64,000 bases of DNA. It comes from Culex pipiens pallens (lineage: Eukaryota; Arthropoda; Insecta; Diptera; Culicidae). Position 1 is the first letter of the stretch, and the number at the start of each line of letters is the position of its first letter. Under the pieces are notes generated by a model. It was not told the DNA's origin. It saw nothing but the letters and a program-made list of their open reading frames with translations, and searched no databases. Location of the stretch: contig NC_068937.1 of NCBI RefSeq assembly GCF_016801865.2, forward strand, positions 122,051,225 through 122,115,224, in the 5' to 3' direction. The translations under genes and the position numbers were made by a program. Shown here in pieces: positions 1 to 12,903 of the stretch.

Positions 1-3000
1 TGAGAGTTTATTTTTTTTATTTTTGCAATAATTTTTTTTTCAGTTTCGTTTATTTGTCTTATTTAAGATAGAAAAGAAAAAGATGTTTTTAAGTTTTCTT
101 TTTACATATTGAAACTATTCATATTTTATACATAACGTTTAACCACGAAGGGAACAGGTAGAAGAGGAAAAATGAACGGGCCAGGCCTAAAGATTTTGTT
201 TAGCTGCTAAGCAATTACGTTGATGTGCAAATAAATCGATAGGAACGTTACGATTTTCTTCTGTCGTTTTTTGTGTTTGTTTGCCAAGCCAACAACAACA
301 AAAAGAACGCTATTTTTAATAGGGTGTGTCTCAACCGGACAAATCTTGATTTCTGTCAACTCTCTTGCGGGTAGGACCTACGCTAAACACGTAGAAATTG
401 TTTTTATTTTAAAGCTATTGTTAGAACAAAAAATGTGTAAAAATCGGTGTGAGTGTGTGCGTTTGCTAGACAACAACAAAACCAACGGTCGATTTGTTTG
501 TTTTCGATTTAGTCCCATCTTTGCCATTACGTCAACACACACACACACTTGCGTGAAGTTCATTGTTTGAATGTTAGCAAATGTTATCGTACACAAACGT
601 ACACACTTGCCACCACCGCAAAGAAGCGGCTTGCAAGTGTTGTGGGGGCAACCTTTCTCGATGAAGACAACCTTGGGTTTGGAAGGTCAACTATGGTTGG
701 AGCTGTCATGTTAGGATTTACACTGAGAATTTTAAGTACATAAGTTTTGCGTGAATTTCGTAAATTTTGCATGACAGTGGGATCATGGTTGACCTCCTGG
801 ACTTGGGTGGTTTCGGCTGAAAAGTAGGCCCCTCTCCACAAAGCGCAACGATTGTCGGAACAAGTGCATATATTTAGAGGTGATGTTAGCAATTATTTGT
901 TGATGCGCAGTCATAGCTGGTAACAAAACAAAAATCGTGTTGAGAGTAGGTAAAGTGAGAGTGATTTTAAGGGAGTTAAGCAAAACTAGGTAAAATATTG
1001 AGGAAAGAGCAAGAAAGGGTAATGTTTAAACATTTTTACTAGTGTTAAGTGGGCGATATCTTTCTAATCACACACACATACGCATACACTAGAGCAGAAG
1101 GGTTTAAAATTCTTCTTTCTATTGTTTAAATTTTGTTCTTTTAACAAAGATTTGTTCATATATAGATACAAACGTTTTTTTTTTTTAATATAATTAATCC
1201 ACTATCATAGAGCGCAGATAGGCAAAGGAAACAAAGAGCATGTGCAAAGCTATAACCTTAAAACTTGTTTTTATGTTTAAAACGCAATCTGTTAATGTTA
1301 AACCAAAAAGACGTTTCTTCTTAAACATTTTACAAATCCTAGTTTTTAGATAATAACAATCACACCCATTACAACACGCAGAAGCACGAGTCATCACACA
1401 TACAAACACAACAACACAAAATTATTCCCTTCGTCAAACGTTCGCCTAGCGTAGCTACGTGTTATTTATATCCCAAACTGCATCACCACTCTAAGCAAGC
1501 AACAAGTTACACACACACACACATTCACAATTACAACACACACAAAAAAAGTTCGTTATCTCTGTTACTTTCAAAGCAAATAGCAAAAACAAACAAACTA
1601 TTTTCCCCCTCTTCTCAAGCAAGAAAGTTTAAGAGAAAGAAGAAAAAACATAAAACAAAAAACTCTATTTATAGCCAATTACCATTAACAAGTTATAGTA
1701 ACTTAGTTTAGTTAAACGCGAAAACAGCGAAAACAGAAAAGGAAGAAACATAAAAAACACTAGTGATATGAAACACGTGGAAAGGGGAAGCGAAAAAAAA
1801 CCACGCACGCGCGCGCAGAAAAGGATAAATGATTTAAAAACAACTGGAGAATATACGGGATTAAACAAAAATTACCATAATAAAAGTGAAACAAAAAAAA
1901 CCAACAAGCTTCTACGATTTATTTTAGTTTTAACGTTTCATCGCACGCACATCACGCATCATTGTTCAATCATCGCAGCAGGTCATGGTTTTGCTGAAAG
2001 AAGGGTGTGGAGGTGGGTGTAAAAATAAAATTTATTTCGTATTTTTTCATCATTTTGATTTTTATTACTATTTTTCAAATAAACACAGCACACTTTAAAC
2101 AGAAAACTAGTAGCAAACAAAGCTGTCGCTTTGAAAATTTTCCCCAATTGCAAATGCCGCCTTCAGCGAACTTGACATCAAGCCAAACTTTAACACAGTC
2201 GGTCCGACAAACTGAAATCGTACGATTTTTAATGGGGTAGAAGCTCGCTGTCACTAACACAACAAAAGGTTATGCGGACAACAGACTTTCACGCCGCTTT
2301 GAGTGTGTTGGTGAATTTTGGCGATTGGCTAGTTTGATTTGGAAAAAAAATAATTAAAATAATTGAAATTTTTGATTGTTTATTTGACGAAATTTAAACA
2401 TATTTTTTTTTTGTTTTTTGCCCACCCCTGCCTCTTTCTGACCCAAACGAATGAATAAAGATAGTTAAAATAATTCATACATTTGTTTTATATGAAAAAT
2501 GTGATTACAATATAAGCAAAAAAAAAAACACTTGTTTTTCCGTTGATAAACATTTTCATTCAATAGATTTCTTTTTTAAATGTTGTTTTATGCGATTCTT
2601 ACGTTACCAAACAAATCATCTAACCCACATCGAACCATTTAAGCCATACAAAAGTACTAACAAGGCGCGATTATAGTTTGAAGAATGATTTAAAAAGTAT
2701 TTGTAAAAAGCGAGGTAAGTGTTGAGACAATGGCGAAAGGAAGTAGGCAAAAAATACACAAACACAGACATACATACACTCACGTATTAAAAAAAAAATA
2801 GACAAACAAAGCCGTTGTAGTGAAATATATTACAGAAAACAAAAAGATAAAAAATGTTTATATTGAAAACAGAAAAAAACGTTGTGATGGTAGACAATTC
2901 TATTGCTGTTATTTGTTGGAGTATGAACAACACACTAACAAACACAGACACAAAAACACGCTAAATAGGGAGTATAAAAAAAAAACAAAACTTGAAAAGC

Positions 3001-3237
3001 CATTATAACAAATACAAACATGAAAGATAAACAACTTCGTTCTGTTTCAGAAACAATGCAAAAAAAACACACACAAGTTTGCATCTTTCACATTTATAGT
3101 CTAACGAAAAACAACTAAGAAAAAAACAAGCGTAGCTGATAGAGTTTTAAAGCAAACAATGTATTAAAATTTAAACTAGGTAATTGAATTTCAAATCTCT
3201 TTATCGTTCCAAAAACATTTAGAAAACAATCACTCAC
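1..3237. other. A-rich non-coding DNA with CA microsatellites
   Basis: No open frame here looks like a gene. The stretch contains short (CA)n runs near 540, 1070, 1510 and 3070 and long homopolymeric A or T runs. From about 1480 onward the plus strand has far more A than T, which would suit a T-rich intron transcribed from the minus strand. It lies immediately downstream, on the minus strand, of the exon at 3238-3378, so it is probably the intron following that exon. A plus-strand donor-like site near 2714 has no supporting exon. Confidence 0.5.
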
Positions 3238-3300
3238 CAGTTTCGTTTGAGTCGCAGCATTGTTTGACACCGTTTTTCCGTTGTTGTTCACATCGTCCAT
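3238..3300 (-). CDS. first coding exon of an unidentified minus-strand gene (partial)
   Basis: On the minus strand a long pyrimidine tract ending in CAG (3379-3381) is followed by an exon starting at 3378. It has an untranslated part, then an ATG at 3300, then 21 codons, and ends at 3238 just before a strong GTGAGT donor. The peptide begins MDDVNNNGK and is Asn- and Thr-rich, like the disordered N terminus of many insect regulatory proteins. The reading frame ends in phase 0. The next exon must lie leftward, probably beyond the window, because I see no convincing partner in 1-3237. The acceptor upstream of the ATG implies at least one earlier untranslated exon, possibly in the GC-richer DNA at 5150-5700. 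I do not recognise the gene. Confidence 0.5.
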
Positions 3301-3378
3301 TTTGAATGTTCTTTCGAATGCTTATTGAATTTTTATTACTGTGTTGTAAGTCACTTTTGTCGAGTCACGTTTCAATTT

Positions 3379-6300
3379 CTGAAAAAAAAGATGAAAAGAG
3401 AAAAACGCTATTAATCATCAGTTTTCGGTAAACAAAATACATAAATGGAAATTAAAGTACCTATAAGTGTAGTAATAAATTGAAACAAAAAGTCATTCAT
3501 TGAAACCGATTGAAACATATGCATGCGTAACCATAAAACCATTTACAAAGAAAGAAAATTAGGTCATTTTATAAATTTTATCCCATACCTAAGATAGCAA
3601 CTCTGAATAAAGGGAAATAAAAGTGTGAAAATTCCGTCTGATTTCACACACACACACACATACACTCTCTTCAAAGTATAGTAAAATGTTGATTGAACAC
3701 ACACCAACACACATATTACAAGTCGATATATTTACGAGTTTAGATAAAACGGATGAACAAAAAAAAGAAAAAAAGAGTCAAATATATCACGACAAATCTA
3801 GCGAATCAAATCAAACTTGAACATAAAAAAGTGTGTGCAAAAAACAAGTATTTTTATAGAGTGAATACCGACAGGAAGAAAAAAACACATTCATTTAATA
3901 CACAAAATTTCAAGTCTTTATATCCCTCTTTATAAGAATGTAAAAGCAAAACAAAAAAAAACATGAACGTGAAACAAATTCTTATAACTATTTATATTTG
4001 TAAGGGCAGGAGAGCAAACAAAAAATGCAGAAAATCACAAAAATTAAGTGAGCAGTAAAACGAGAAGACATGATTTTAATAGAAACAAAAAAAAAACAAT
4101 TTCGCGTTACAAAGATCAAGTTCGCCTCAAGCACACTACCACTTTCAAACGTATAATGTTTCAAACTCACTTTCACTAACACAAACAGCCACTACTAGAA
4201 GAAGAAAAGGGAAAGAACACACTAACATAAACCGTTTCAACTCACACACACACACATTATGTCTATCTCTCTTTCTCGCGCAGTGTATCGAGGCATTCAG
4301 TCCATACAGCAAATTTAGTCCAAAATGCAGCCGTTCTTTGACGAAGCAAGCAAATATTAAAAAGAAAATAGACAATACATAGAGGCAAACAGAATAGAAC
4401 GAAGCCGATTGGAACGGTATGGGACGTGCCCCTGAAAGTAGGCAGGGGCACGCAGATGACGAAAAAAATCAGTTCAGTTTATGTATTTTTTAAGAATAAA
4501 TAGTAAAGTCAGCAGAATAGAGAAAATCTCGTAATTTCAAGTTCCTTCCAAGATGCGGTAGTGATGTCGAAAGTAACACATAAACACCCAACTAGTCCAG
4601 GCCGAAACGTCGACGATTTGATTTTTCGTTGTTGCCACCAATACACACATACGCGCAGCGTCAGGCACGTTCCCATGATCGGTACATAATTCTATAACCG
4701 CGCTAGCACACACACACCACAGTTATTACCAGCTCACTAAGTTTTTGGAACAATTTTAATACTGCACTCCCTGTTTCCAAAACAAAAGCATGCAAAACCG
4801 TTGTTGAAACATATTTCACACAAATACATAGCGAAAGCAAATTCGAAGAAATCTGCACCATCTTCGCAAAAAAAAAGTTAATTAAACAATGAAAAACTCT
4901 TCCCTACCATCCCTTTCATGTTGTTTTCTCATCGAAATGAATATAAGAAAATGCAAAAAAAAAGTAAACAAATAGATAGAGTGAAAAAGTTTTTAGGAAT
5001 GAGAAGTAAAATGTTGTTTATCTGAGAAAAAATAAACAAACGGAGAAAAAAAAAGTTAGAGCAAGATTGCGAAGGAAAAATGAAATCAAATTTTTAGCAT
5101 ACTGAAAAAAGTGTAATTCATAAAACGAAGAGAGAACCTTACCTATAGGCGACATCCAGAAATAAAAAGAATTATTACTAAATAACCATACAACTTAAAG
5201 CAGTTACCGTTCAGAAAACAAACAAACAAACAAAACTTTCTAAATACAACCATGAAAGAGTAAACAAAACAAACAAAAATCACCAAACCTTTCGTTTTGC
5301 TTCATTGCCCATCACATCGCCCCTTCACCAACAAACAAAAGAGTCCCTGCACCCTCCCACTCCTGCGTTTTGCTTTTTCCACCATCACGCATCGCATCTC
5401 GTCGCAACATTCCAGACACGCTACGCTGTAATTGTTCTGTTTCGCCCACGCTCATCCTCTCACAAACACACACCGCAACAACAACAACAACGATCGCTCT
5501 CACGCTCTGTTCCCGCCGCGCTCTCAATTTCGCCCAACTCTCTCTCTCTCTCTCTCCCATTGGCATTGCACGCATACACATGCATCCATTCCCAGCATCA
5601 CGGCGGTGGCGAGAGGTGTGTGACAGAAACAGCTTGCACCACCAACACATTCTTAGCCGAAGTCTGCAAATTTCCGTCATCCACATTCGTCGAAACAAAA
5701 CAAAAAGAAAAATAAACACAAGCAAAAAATGTCTAATATGAAAATAAAAGAAACTGAAATTCTATCCGTCAAGCAAAAAAAACAAACAATTTCATATTTA
5801 TACACAGACATATTTAAGCAAAACCAAAAAAAGCGGCAAAACAACAAACAAAAGTGGGGTAGAAAATATTGAAGGAATTCAGGGCAGTAAACAAAAAAAA
5901 GGAAGTGAGAAAAGCAAGCGCAACTCCAGCAGAAAATGGAAAAATTAGTTCAATTATAAATAAATTTAAAAATACAGCAAAACAAATTAATAACACAAAA
6001 AAAACAAATCCTGAAAGCATCAAGGCAAACGGAGAAAAATTCTGATTAGTCATTACTAAGCAAGAGGTCGGAAAAAGAAAGAAGAGAAAAACTTTAGGGT
6101 AAGCAACTGAGATAGACCAGTGTGTAAGAGCGAGAGAGATAAAGGGTGACGTTACGTGACAAAGTAAACAAAGGAATCCATTCATAGGAGAAAGAGAAAA
6201 CCAGAAGATGACGCACCTACGAAACTGTAGTACTGATAGAAAGAGAAAGACACACAACTGTTGACATTAGGAAGATTGAAACATACAGAAATAGGACAAG

Positions 6301-6762
6301 GATATAATGATGTCGACAATGTGACGAAACGAGAAAGTGAGGAAAGGGAGGTACATTTGTTAAATAATGTTTAATATTTAAATATCAAAATAAAAATTAT
6401 ATTGAAAAATAAAAAAACGGTCAAAGCAACCATTCAGAAGAAAAAAGTTGTTTGAAAAATCAACATGAGAAACATTTCCCTTACTAAAATTTGACGTATC
6501 AGAATAGCCCCTTATGAAATCTTTTTTTTAGTTATTACAAACACATTAATTATAAAAGTTTACGCAAAAAAATAACATTCCATCAATAACAGTTTAAAAA
6601 AAATATATTCAAAAAATCATGCAAAAAATATATTCAAAAAATCAGAGTTAGAAAAAACGATCCAACTGCCCCTTTTTGCTTTTTTTTCTAGTCACCTTTA
6701 GAAAGGGGTGTTCAAAAACACCGAAAAAAGCCAAAAAATCAATCGGATCTTAAACAAAAAAA
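3379..6762. other. A-rich non-coding DNA, probable upstream intron or 5' UTR region
   Basis: Strong A-over-T and C-over-G skew on the plus strand, numerous (CA)n tracts (near 3650, 4245 and 4705), AAACA-type runs near 5215-5280 and a CT run near 5535-5560. The interval 5290-5700 is richer in GC and open on both strands, but only because it is built of simple CA, CAA and CT repeats. A minus-strand donor-like sequence (GTAAGG) lies near 5150 at the left edge of this richer block, so it may be a 5' untranslated exon of the gene whose first coding exon is at 3238-3378. Nothing else was recognised. Confidence 0.4.
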
Positions 6763-8363
6763 AGAATTTATGAATTTAAGAATTTGAGAATTTAATAATT
6801 TAATAATTTAAGAATTTAAGAATTTAAGAATTTAAGAATTTAAGAATTTAAGAATTTAAGAATTTAAGAATTTAAGAATTTAAGAATTTAAGAATTTAAG
6901 AATTTAAGAATTTAAGAATTTAAGAATTTAAGAATTTAAGAATTTAAGAATTTAAGAATTTAAGAATTTAAGAATTTAAGAATTTAAGAATTTAAGAATT
7001 TAAGAATTTAAGAATTTAAGAATTTAAGAATTTAAGAATTTAAGAATTTAAGAATTTAAGAATTTAAGAATTTAAGAATTTAAGAATTTAAGAATTTAAG
7101 AATTTAAGAATTTAAGAATTTAAGAATTTAAGAATTTAAGAATTTAAGAATTTAAGAATTTAAGAATTTAAGAATTTAAGAATTTAAGAATTTAAGAATT
7201 TAAGAATTTAAGAATTTAAGAATTTAAGAATTTAAGAATTTAAGAATTTAAGAATTTAAGAATTTAAGAATTTAAGAATTTAAGAATTTAAGAATTTAAG
7301 AATTTAAGAATTTAAGAATTTAAGAATTTAAGAATTTAAGAATTTAAGAATTTAAGAATTTAAGAATTTAAGAATTTAAGAATTTAAGAATTTAAGAATT
7401 TAAGAATTTAAGAATTTAAGAATTTAAGAATTTAAGAATTTAAGAATTTAAGAATTTAAGAATTTAAGAATTTAAGAATTTAAGAATTTAAGAATTTAAG
7501 AATTTAAGAATTTAAGAATTTAAGAATTTAAGAATTTAAGAATTTAAGAATTTAAGAATTTAAGAATTTAAGAATTTAAGAATTTAAGAATTTAAGAATT
7601 TAAGAATTTAAGAATTTAAGAATTTAAGAATTTAAGAATTTAAGAATTTAAGAATTTAAGAATTTAAGAATTTAAGAATTTAAGAATTTAAGAATTTAAG
7701 AATTTAAGAATTTAAGAATTTAAGAATTTAAGAATTTAAGAATTTAAGAATTTAAGAATTTAAGAATTTAAGAATTTAAGAATTTAAGAATTTAAGAATT
7801 TAAGAATTTAAGAATTTAAGAATTTAAGAATTTAAGAATTTAAGAATTTAAGAATTTAAGAATTTAAGAATTTAAGAATTTAAGAATTTAAGAATTTAAG
7901 AATTTAAGAATTTAAGAATTTAAGAATTTAAGAATTTAAGAATTTAAGAATTTAAGAATTTAAGAATTTAAGAATTTAAGAATTTAAGAATTTAAGAATT
8001 TAAGAATTTAAGAATTTAAGAATTTAAGAATTTAAGAATTTAAGAATTTAAGAATTTAAGAATTTAAGAATTTAAGAATTTAAGAATTTAAAATTTAAGA
8101 ATTTAAGAATTTAAGAATTTAAGAATTTAAGAATTTAAGAATTTAAGAATTTAAGAATTTAAGAATTTAAGAATTTAAGAATTTAAGAATTTAAGAATTT
8201 AAGAATTTAAGAATTTAAGAATTTAAGAATTTAAGAATTTAAGAATTTAAGAATTTAAGAATTTAAGAATTTAAGAATTTAAGAATTTAAGAATTTAAGA
8301 ATTTAAGAATTTAAGAACTTAAGAATTTAAGAATTTAACACTTTAAGACTTTAAGAATTTAAT
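6763..8363. repeat. 8-bp tandem array, unit GAATTTAA, about 200 copies
   Basis: About 1.6 kb consists of one 8-bp unit repeated without interruption. Variant units occur only at the edges (GAATTTGA and TAATTTAA types near 6780-6810; GAACTTAA and ACTTTAAG types near 8310-8360). Inside the array I see one flaw, a missing G near 8092. Internal uniformity with degenerate edges is expected of arrays homogenised by slippage or unequal exchange. The array stops about 50 bp before the assembly gap, so its true length is uncertain. Degenerate GAATTTAAG motifs recur at 32190-32690. Confidence 0.97.
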
Positions 8364-8413
8364 TTATCAAAAAAGGGTGCAGGAGGTAATGTAACAGACA
8401 TGACCAGTATGAC

Positions 8414-8513
8414 NNNNNNNNNNNNNNNNNNNNNNNNNNNNNNNNNNNNNNNNNNNNNNNNNNNNNNNNNNNNNNNNNNNNNNNNNNNNNNNNNNNNNNN
8501 NNNNNNNNNNNNN
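8414..8513. other. assembly gap (100 N)
   Basis: Exactly 100 unresolved bases, the usual placeholder for a gap of unknown size. It separates the tandem array from the P element, so the 5' terminal repeat of that element may be hidden here. Confidence 0.99.
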
Positions 8514-11500
8514 TTTTTTAAACGATTTACATTTAATCTCAGATTTGAACTTTAATATTTAAGGAACTTGTAGCACACGTATGTTTGACTATGTCAATGT
8601 CACTGTTGACATTTATTCAGTTTGCTCTCTTTTTTTTGCGGTTTTGTTGGTGTAATTAAATATAAAAAGGCTTATAAAAAGTTCATTTAACGTTTCAAAT
8701 AGTTTTGTTAAAACCAATTGAAGCTCTATAATGCGGTGTATAATTGATGGCTGTAATAGTGATCTGACGATTCCTTTATCCGAAGGAGGGACGTCCAGTC
8801 ATAGGTTTGGTTATTTGTTGTTTTTTTTATTTATAGTTTAATTTATTATTGATGTAATTTTAGATTCCCTCAAGATAAAATTAGATTGAAGCTGTGGCTG
8901 AGCTCCATACAAATGTTCACACACTTTCTGAGGTGGATATTATTAGCAGTACAAGAATATGTGGCAAACATTTTCGGGAGGAGCTCATAGAGCATTCCTA
9001 TGATCAAAGAGCTTTTCTAAAAAAGACAGCTATTCCCATAATATTTCCTAAAACAGTTTTGACTGAAACGTAAGTTTTTCAGTTGCAATTGAATTTATTC
9101 TTTTTTGACACTTTTTATAAATTAGAGAACAGCTCGAGTTTTTAACCGATTTTCTGGAGGATTCAACACAACAAGAACAATCATTATCATCGGAAAGGTA
9201 CTTTGAACAGGGCTATAGAAGCAAACCTCGAAGCAAACAATAATTATAAAATGTTTCAGACGAAAAATTGTAAATGTTAAAGATATAGAGAAAATACACA
9301 ATTTATCAGCGAAGGAAGCATTGGTTGCTGTGCCAATCTTGAAAAAAGCTCGAATGGCGCAAAAAACTAAATACAAAGCCAAATCGAAAGTTTTACAACA
9401 AAAATGTCGCCGATTAAAGTCTCGTGTCCAAAGTTTAGAACAATTGTTAATTGCAGCCCGGAACAAAAATATGATTTCTTTTGATAATGTCAACTTCATG
9501 TCATCTGTATGTATAGTATTAATGAAGCCCAAACACAATTTTTAACTTTATTTCTTATTTCAAAGCAATTCGACAACAATATACTGCGTGAAATAGCATC
9601 TGTAAAGAAAGGACAAGAAGTAAAAGAGAATGTGAAGAATTTTGCTGTTACTTTGCATTTTTATTCGCCCAGAGCCTACTCGTTTGTTCGTAAAACATTC
9701 GGAAATCAACTACCACATCCCCGATCGATCACTAGATGGTATGCTTCAGTTGAAGGTAATATTATTATTATTATTTTTATATATATTTCGTTAAATTATG
9801 ATTAAAATACATAAAGGTAACCCAGGAATTTCTTCTGAAGCCATGGCGGCTCTCCAGGTGAAAGCTAAGGAGGCAAGAAACCGCAACAGTCGTTTGATTG
9901 TAGCGCTCATGATGGACGAGATGGCTATTCGGCGTCAAATTGAATGGAACGAGCAAACTAAAAAGTTCGATGGGTCAGTAGAGTTTTCAGGAATGTTACC
10001 TGAAGGATTCGACGATCTAACCGCTGCTAAGGAAAGTTTGGTATTTATGGTCACTGGCGTATCAGAGTCGTGGAAGATTCCAGTCGGTTACTTTCTTACG
10101 GACTCCCTGAACACCGAGCAGAAGTCTAGCTTAGTTAAAAGCATAATTACAAGCTTGTCACAAATTGACGTACATGTCGCTTCGTTCACGTTTGATGGAA
10201 CGTCTACTAACATTAGTACTGCCAACTACTTAGGAGCCAGCTTGACTTATGGTCCGGATTTAAAAACTTCTTTCCCACATCCAGTAACTCGAGAGCCTAT
10301 TTTCATTATAATGGACGCATGTCACATGCTCAAATTGATTCGTAACACGTTAGCGGCTAAAGAAAAGTTTAAAACTCAAACTGGAGAAACAATTGAATGG
10401 AAATTTATAGAAAAACTAAATGATGTTCAAAACTTGACTGGAGTTCGCCTACCTGGAAGGCTATCAAATCGGCATGTGAATTTTCAAAACGAAAAAATGC
10501 GAGTTGACTTAGCGGTGCAGGTCCTCAGCAGAAGCGTAGCTGAAAATTTAATTAGGCTTCGTAATATTGAAGATTGTTTTAATGGTTGTGAGAGCACAGC
10601 AAACTTCGTAACCATAATTAATGATGTTTTTGATGTTTTAAACAGCAAACACTGTGAGGCCAAAGGTTTTAAAGCTCCAATCAACAAGAATAACATTTAT
10701 TCATATTCAGAACTGTTTAAAAAAGCCGAAAAACTTATATCTACATTAAAAATTCTGCAAACACGAAAAGAACAATTAGTTTGGCATCCCATTCTAAAAT
10801 CTATTAACAAAACTGGTTTCCTAGGTCTAATTGTTAATATGCGAAGCTTTCTCGGAATATTCCATCTTTATGTTGTCGAAAAAGGAGATTTGCGTGAAAT
10901 TAACACATATCGATTTAGCCAGGATCATTTAGAGACCTTTTTTTCTGCAATTAGAAGTCGTGGTGGAAATAACAATAACCCCACAGCTAGGCAATTCAAA
11001 GCTGCATTTAAAAGATTAATTATCCATAATAGTGTTCGAGCATCTGTCAAAGGAAATTGCATAGATTTTGATGAAGTAAGAATGTTACATATCCAACACA
11101 AAGCTCAATTTTATCTTGATTCATTGAACATTCGTAGCCAAGTACCGGTTTCTATTGATCTAGATTACGATTTAGCGGACCTTAATTTAGCATTAAAAGA
11201 TGATAATTTCCTCGAATCAGAGTTTACAACGTCAGCTACAGTCCAAAAAAATTTATTGAAAAAAGTGAAATGTGAAGAATGTTTAATGGAACTCACGAAA
11301 ACGTCTCGAACAACTGCTCATAAAGATATAGTTAAAATAGCAAAACTGGTAAAATTAGAATTCAAAATTTTAGTAGGGGAAAATGCTACATTCAATGTTC
11401 CAAAATATTATCAGCGTTTGTTAAATTCGATTCTAACAAAAATTTTAAATGGAACAACCTGGTTTGAAGGCCTAGCAAATCACATTTTAGAACAGGATGC

Positions 11501-11860
11501 AATGAATAATCATCGAAATATGTTGATCAAACTCGTGGTTGAATTATGTTTAAGTGTTAAATTAACTGAGTATTCTAAAAGTGTAATTGAATTTAAACCA
11601 ACAGTCAGGAAGAATCTTACAAAGCTTATTTTGTTTCAAGGAAACTGAATATATTTAATTTTTAGTTGAATGTTACGTGTTGTTCTAGTACAACTTTGTT
11701 TATCGGTCTAATAAATAATAAATGAGGAAATCTGTACGTAATACATGCCATTTACTTAAATATATAAGCAAAAGATGATAAAAAATTAAAATTAATTAAT
11801 TTTAAGATAAAAATTAATTAATTTGTTTCATACAACCTTTCCAAAAACCCCACGTAAACA
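8514..11860 (+). mobile_element. P-type DNA transposon, nearly full length
   Basis: The interval holds the transposase gene at 8731-11648 plus flanking AT-rich DNA. I could not identify the 31-bp-class terminal repeats or the 8-bp target duplication usual for P elements. The left end may be inside the gap. On the right, no inverted match to the left flank was found by eye, so 11860 is an approximate limit. A short deleted relative lies at 28471-28660. Confidence 0.6.
8731..11648 (+). CDS. P-element transposase, THAP domain protein (THAP9-like), one frameshift
   Basis: This protein would bind its own transposon ends through an N-terminal THAP zinc finger and cut and join DNA with an RNase-H-like core. 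Six exons join with GT-AG sites: 8731-8804, 8864-9069, 9126-9197, 9260-9506, 9566-9755 and 9817-11648. The THAP domain shows the C-x4-C pair (codons 3 and 8), an HRFPQD segment and a CGKHF block supplying the distal Cys and His. A basic, Leu-rich coiled-coil-like segment follows in exon 4. The last exon carries MMDEMAI and TFDGTS, candidate acidic active-site segments, and near the C terminus QDHLETFFSAIRSRGG, a strong hallmark of P transposases. The joined exons total 2621 nt; one missing base in exon 2, in an ACACAC run near 8918-8924, breaks the frame between the two halves of the THAP domain. All other junctions keep frame, so this is a young copy. An assembly error is possible. Confidence 0.85.
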
Positions 11861-12157
11861 ATATTGACAGCGCCGCTGGCGGTGACTTCGGGAAAGTGCA
11901 TGCCTGTCAGATCGCTGATAAAACCCCATTTTTCAACGTTTCTTCACCCCCGAGATTGTGTGTGTGTGTATGTAGATGTGTATAGTTTGTGTTTATTTTT
12001 ACAACCCTAACCAATACAAATAAAGATTATTTAACCTTACTATTGCTTACTGAGATCCAGTAAAATCTCTGGACGTAATATTTGAACAAACCCTATTAGG
12101 TTTTACCAGGGAGGCGACATCTATATCTCACTACAGGCAGCTCGACCACCAGATGTC

Positions 12158-12260
12158 AATAGAGTTATCTACGTGCGTATGTATTGCGTGTACGTACACG
12201 AAAAAAAATGAGGTTAAATTGTGTCCGGCCAGCAAAATCAAATGGTGCGCTAGTGTGCGT
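12158..12260 (+). repeat. dispersed repeat, copy 1 (partner at 50718)
   Basis: Shares AGAGTTATCTACGTGC, ATGTATTGCGTGT and GTACACGAA blocks, in the same order and spacing, with 50718-50815 in the kuzbanian intron. The right part also matches (GCTAGTGTGC). No ends or target duplication were identified. Confidence 0.6.
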
Positions 12261-12617
12261 GCGCGAAACGTCATAAAGCTCTATTACGGCATCATACAAA
12301 AGGGATCTGTCATTTACGGCACCAAAACAAAACCAGAACAAAAGAACAACTGTTGATTACGAAACCAAAACAAATCAACTGCGCACTGTAAAAAAGTACA
12401 AAAACTTCTGGCATAAAATGGAAAGAAACTGAAAATGTATGATTTTGGGGTGATTTTTTCTCAATTTATGTGCAAAATAAACTACTAAAGTTGGGATCCT
12501 TAAGAACACATCTGGCCGATATCTTCATTTAAAGTTGTACTTTTATCACATCGACGTCGTCGTGCTATCTTGTTGCACCCGCTATTTCGACGTTCCGAGA
12601 AAAAAGCGTTTTAATGT

Positions 12618-12740
12618 TTGACCGACGACACGACAAGACACTCGGAGGAAAAATCTGATTGAAAATTGGTCCCGCCGTGAATCCCATGAAATCACCGTGA
12701 GCCACCAAATTCACGGTAAATCGAGAGACTCCTCGGTTTT
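12618..12740. repeat. dispersed repeat, copy A (inverted partner near 27775-27850)
   Basis: The block ACCGACGACACGACAAGAC, then CTCGG, ATCACCGTGA and GAGAGAC elements, occurs in the same order on the opposite strand at 27775-27850. The copies have diverged by small indels. Probably a remnant of an inverted-repeat transposon family. Confidence 0.5.
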
Positions 12741-12903
12741 CCCACAAAATAAAGTCAACTTGCAACACTGATCGAACTGCAATATTTACATTTTGAAAAT
12801 TTATGTTTACAAACACAAAAATCCTATTTTTTCAATTTGGCTGAACATTGTTTTTGTTGAACTCTATTTTAATATATTTCTAAATTAAATCGAAATCGAA
12901 TAG

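Larger units (their letters stand above)
11861..12903. other. intergenic DNA with dispersed repeats
   Basis: No coding sequence was recognised. It contains a repeat copy at about 12158-12260, similar to DNA at 50718-50815, and another at about 12618-12740, similar in opposite orientation to 27775-27850. A TG run lies near 11960. Confidence 0.5.

Noticed and set aside
5312..5725. Overlapping long frames on both strands
   Set aside because: They arise from CA, CAA and CT simple repeats with few stops; no domain or codon bias.
6763..8363. CRISPR-like array
   Set aside because: The 8-bp units have no spacers; it is a simple tandem repeat in a eukaryotic genome.
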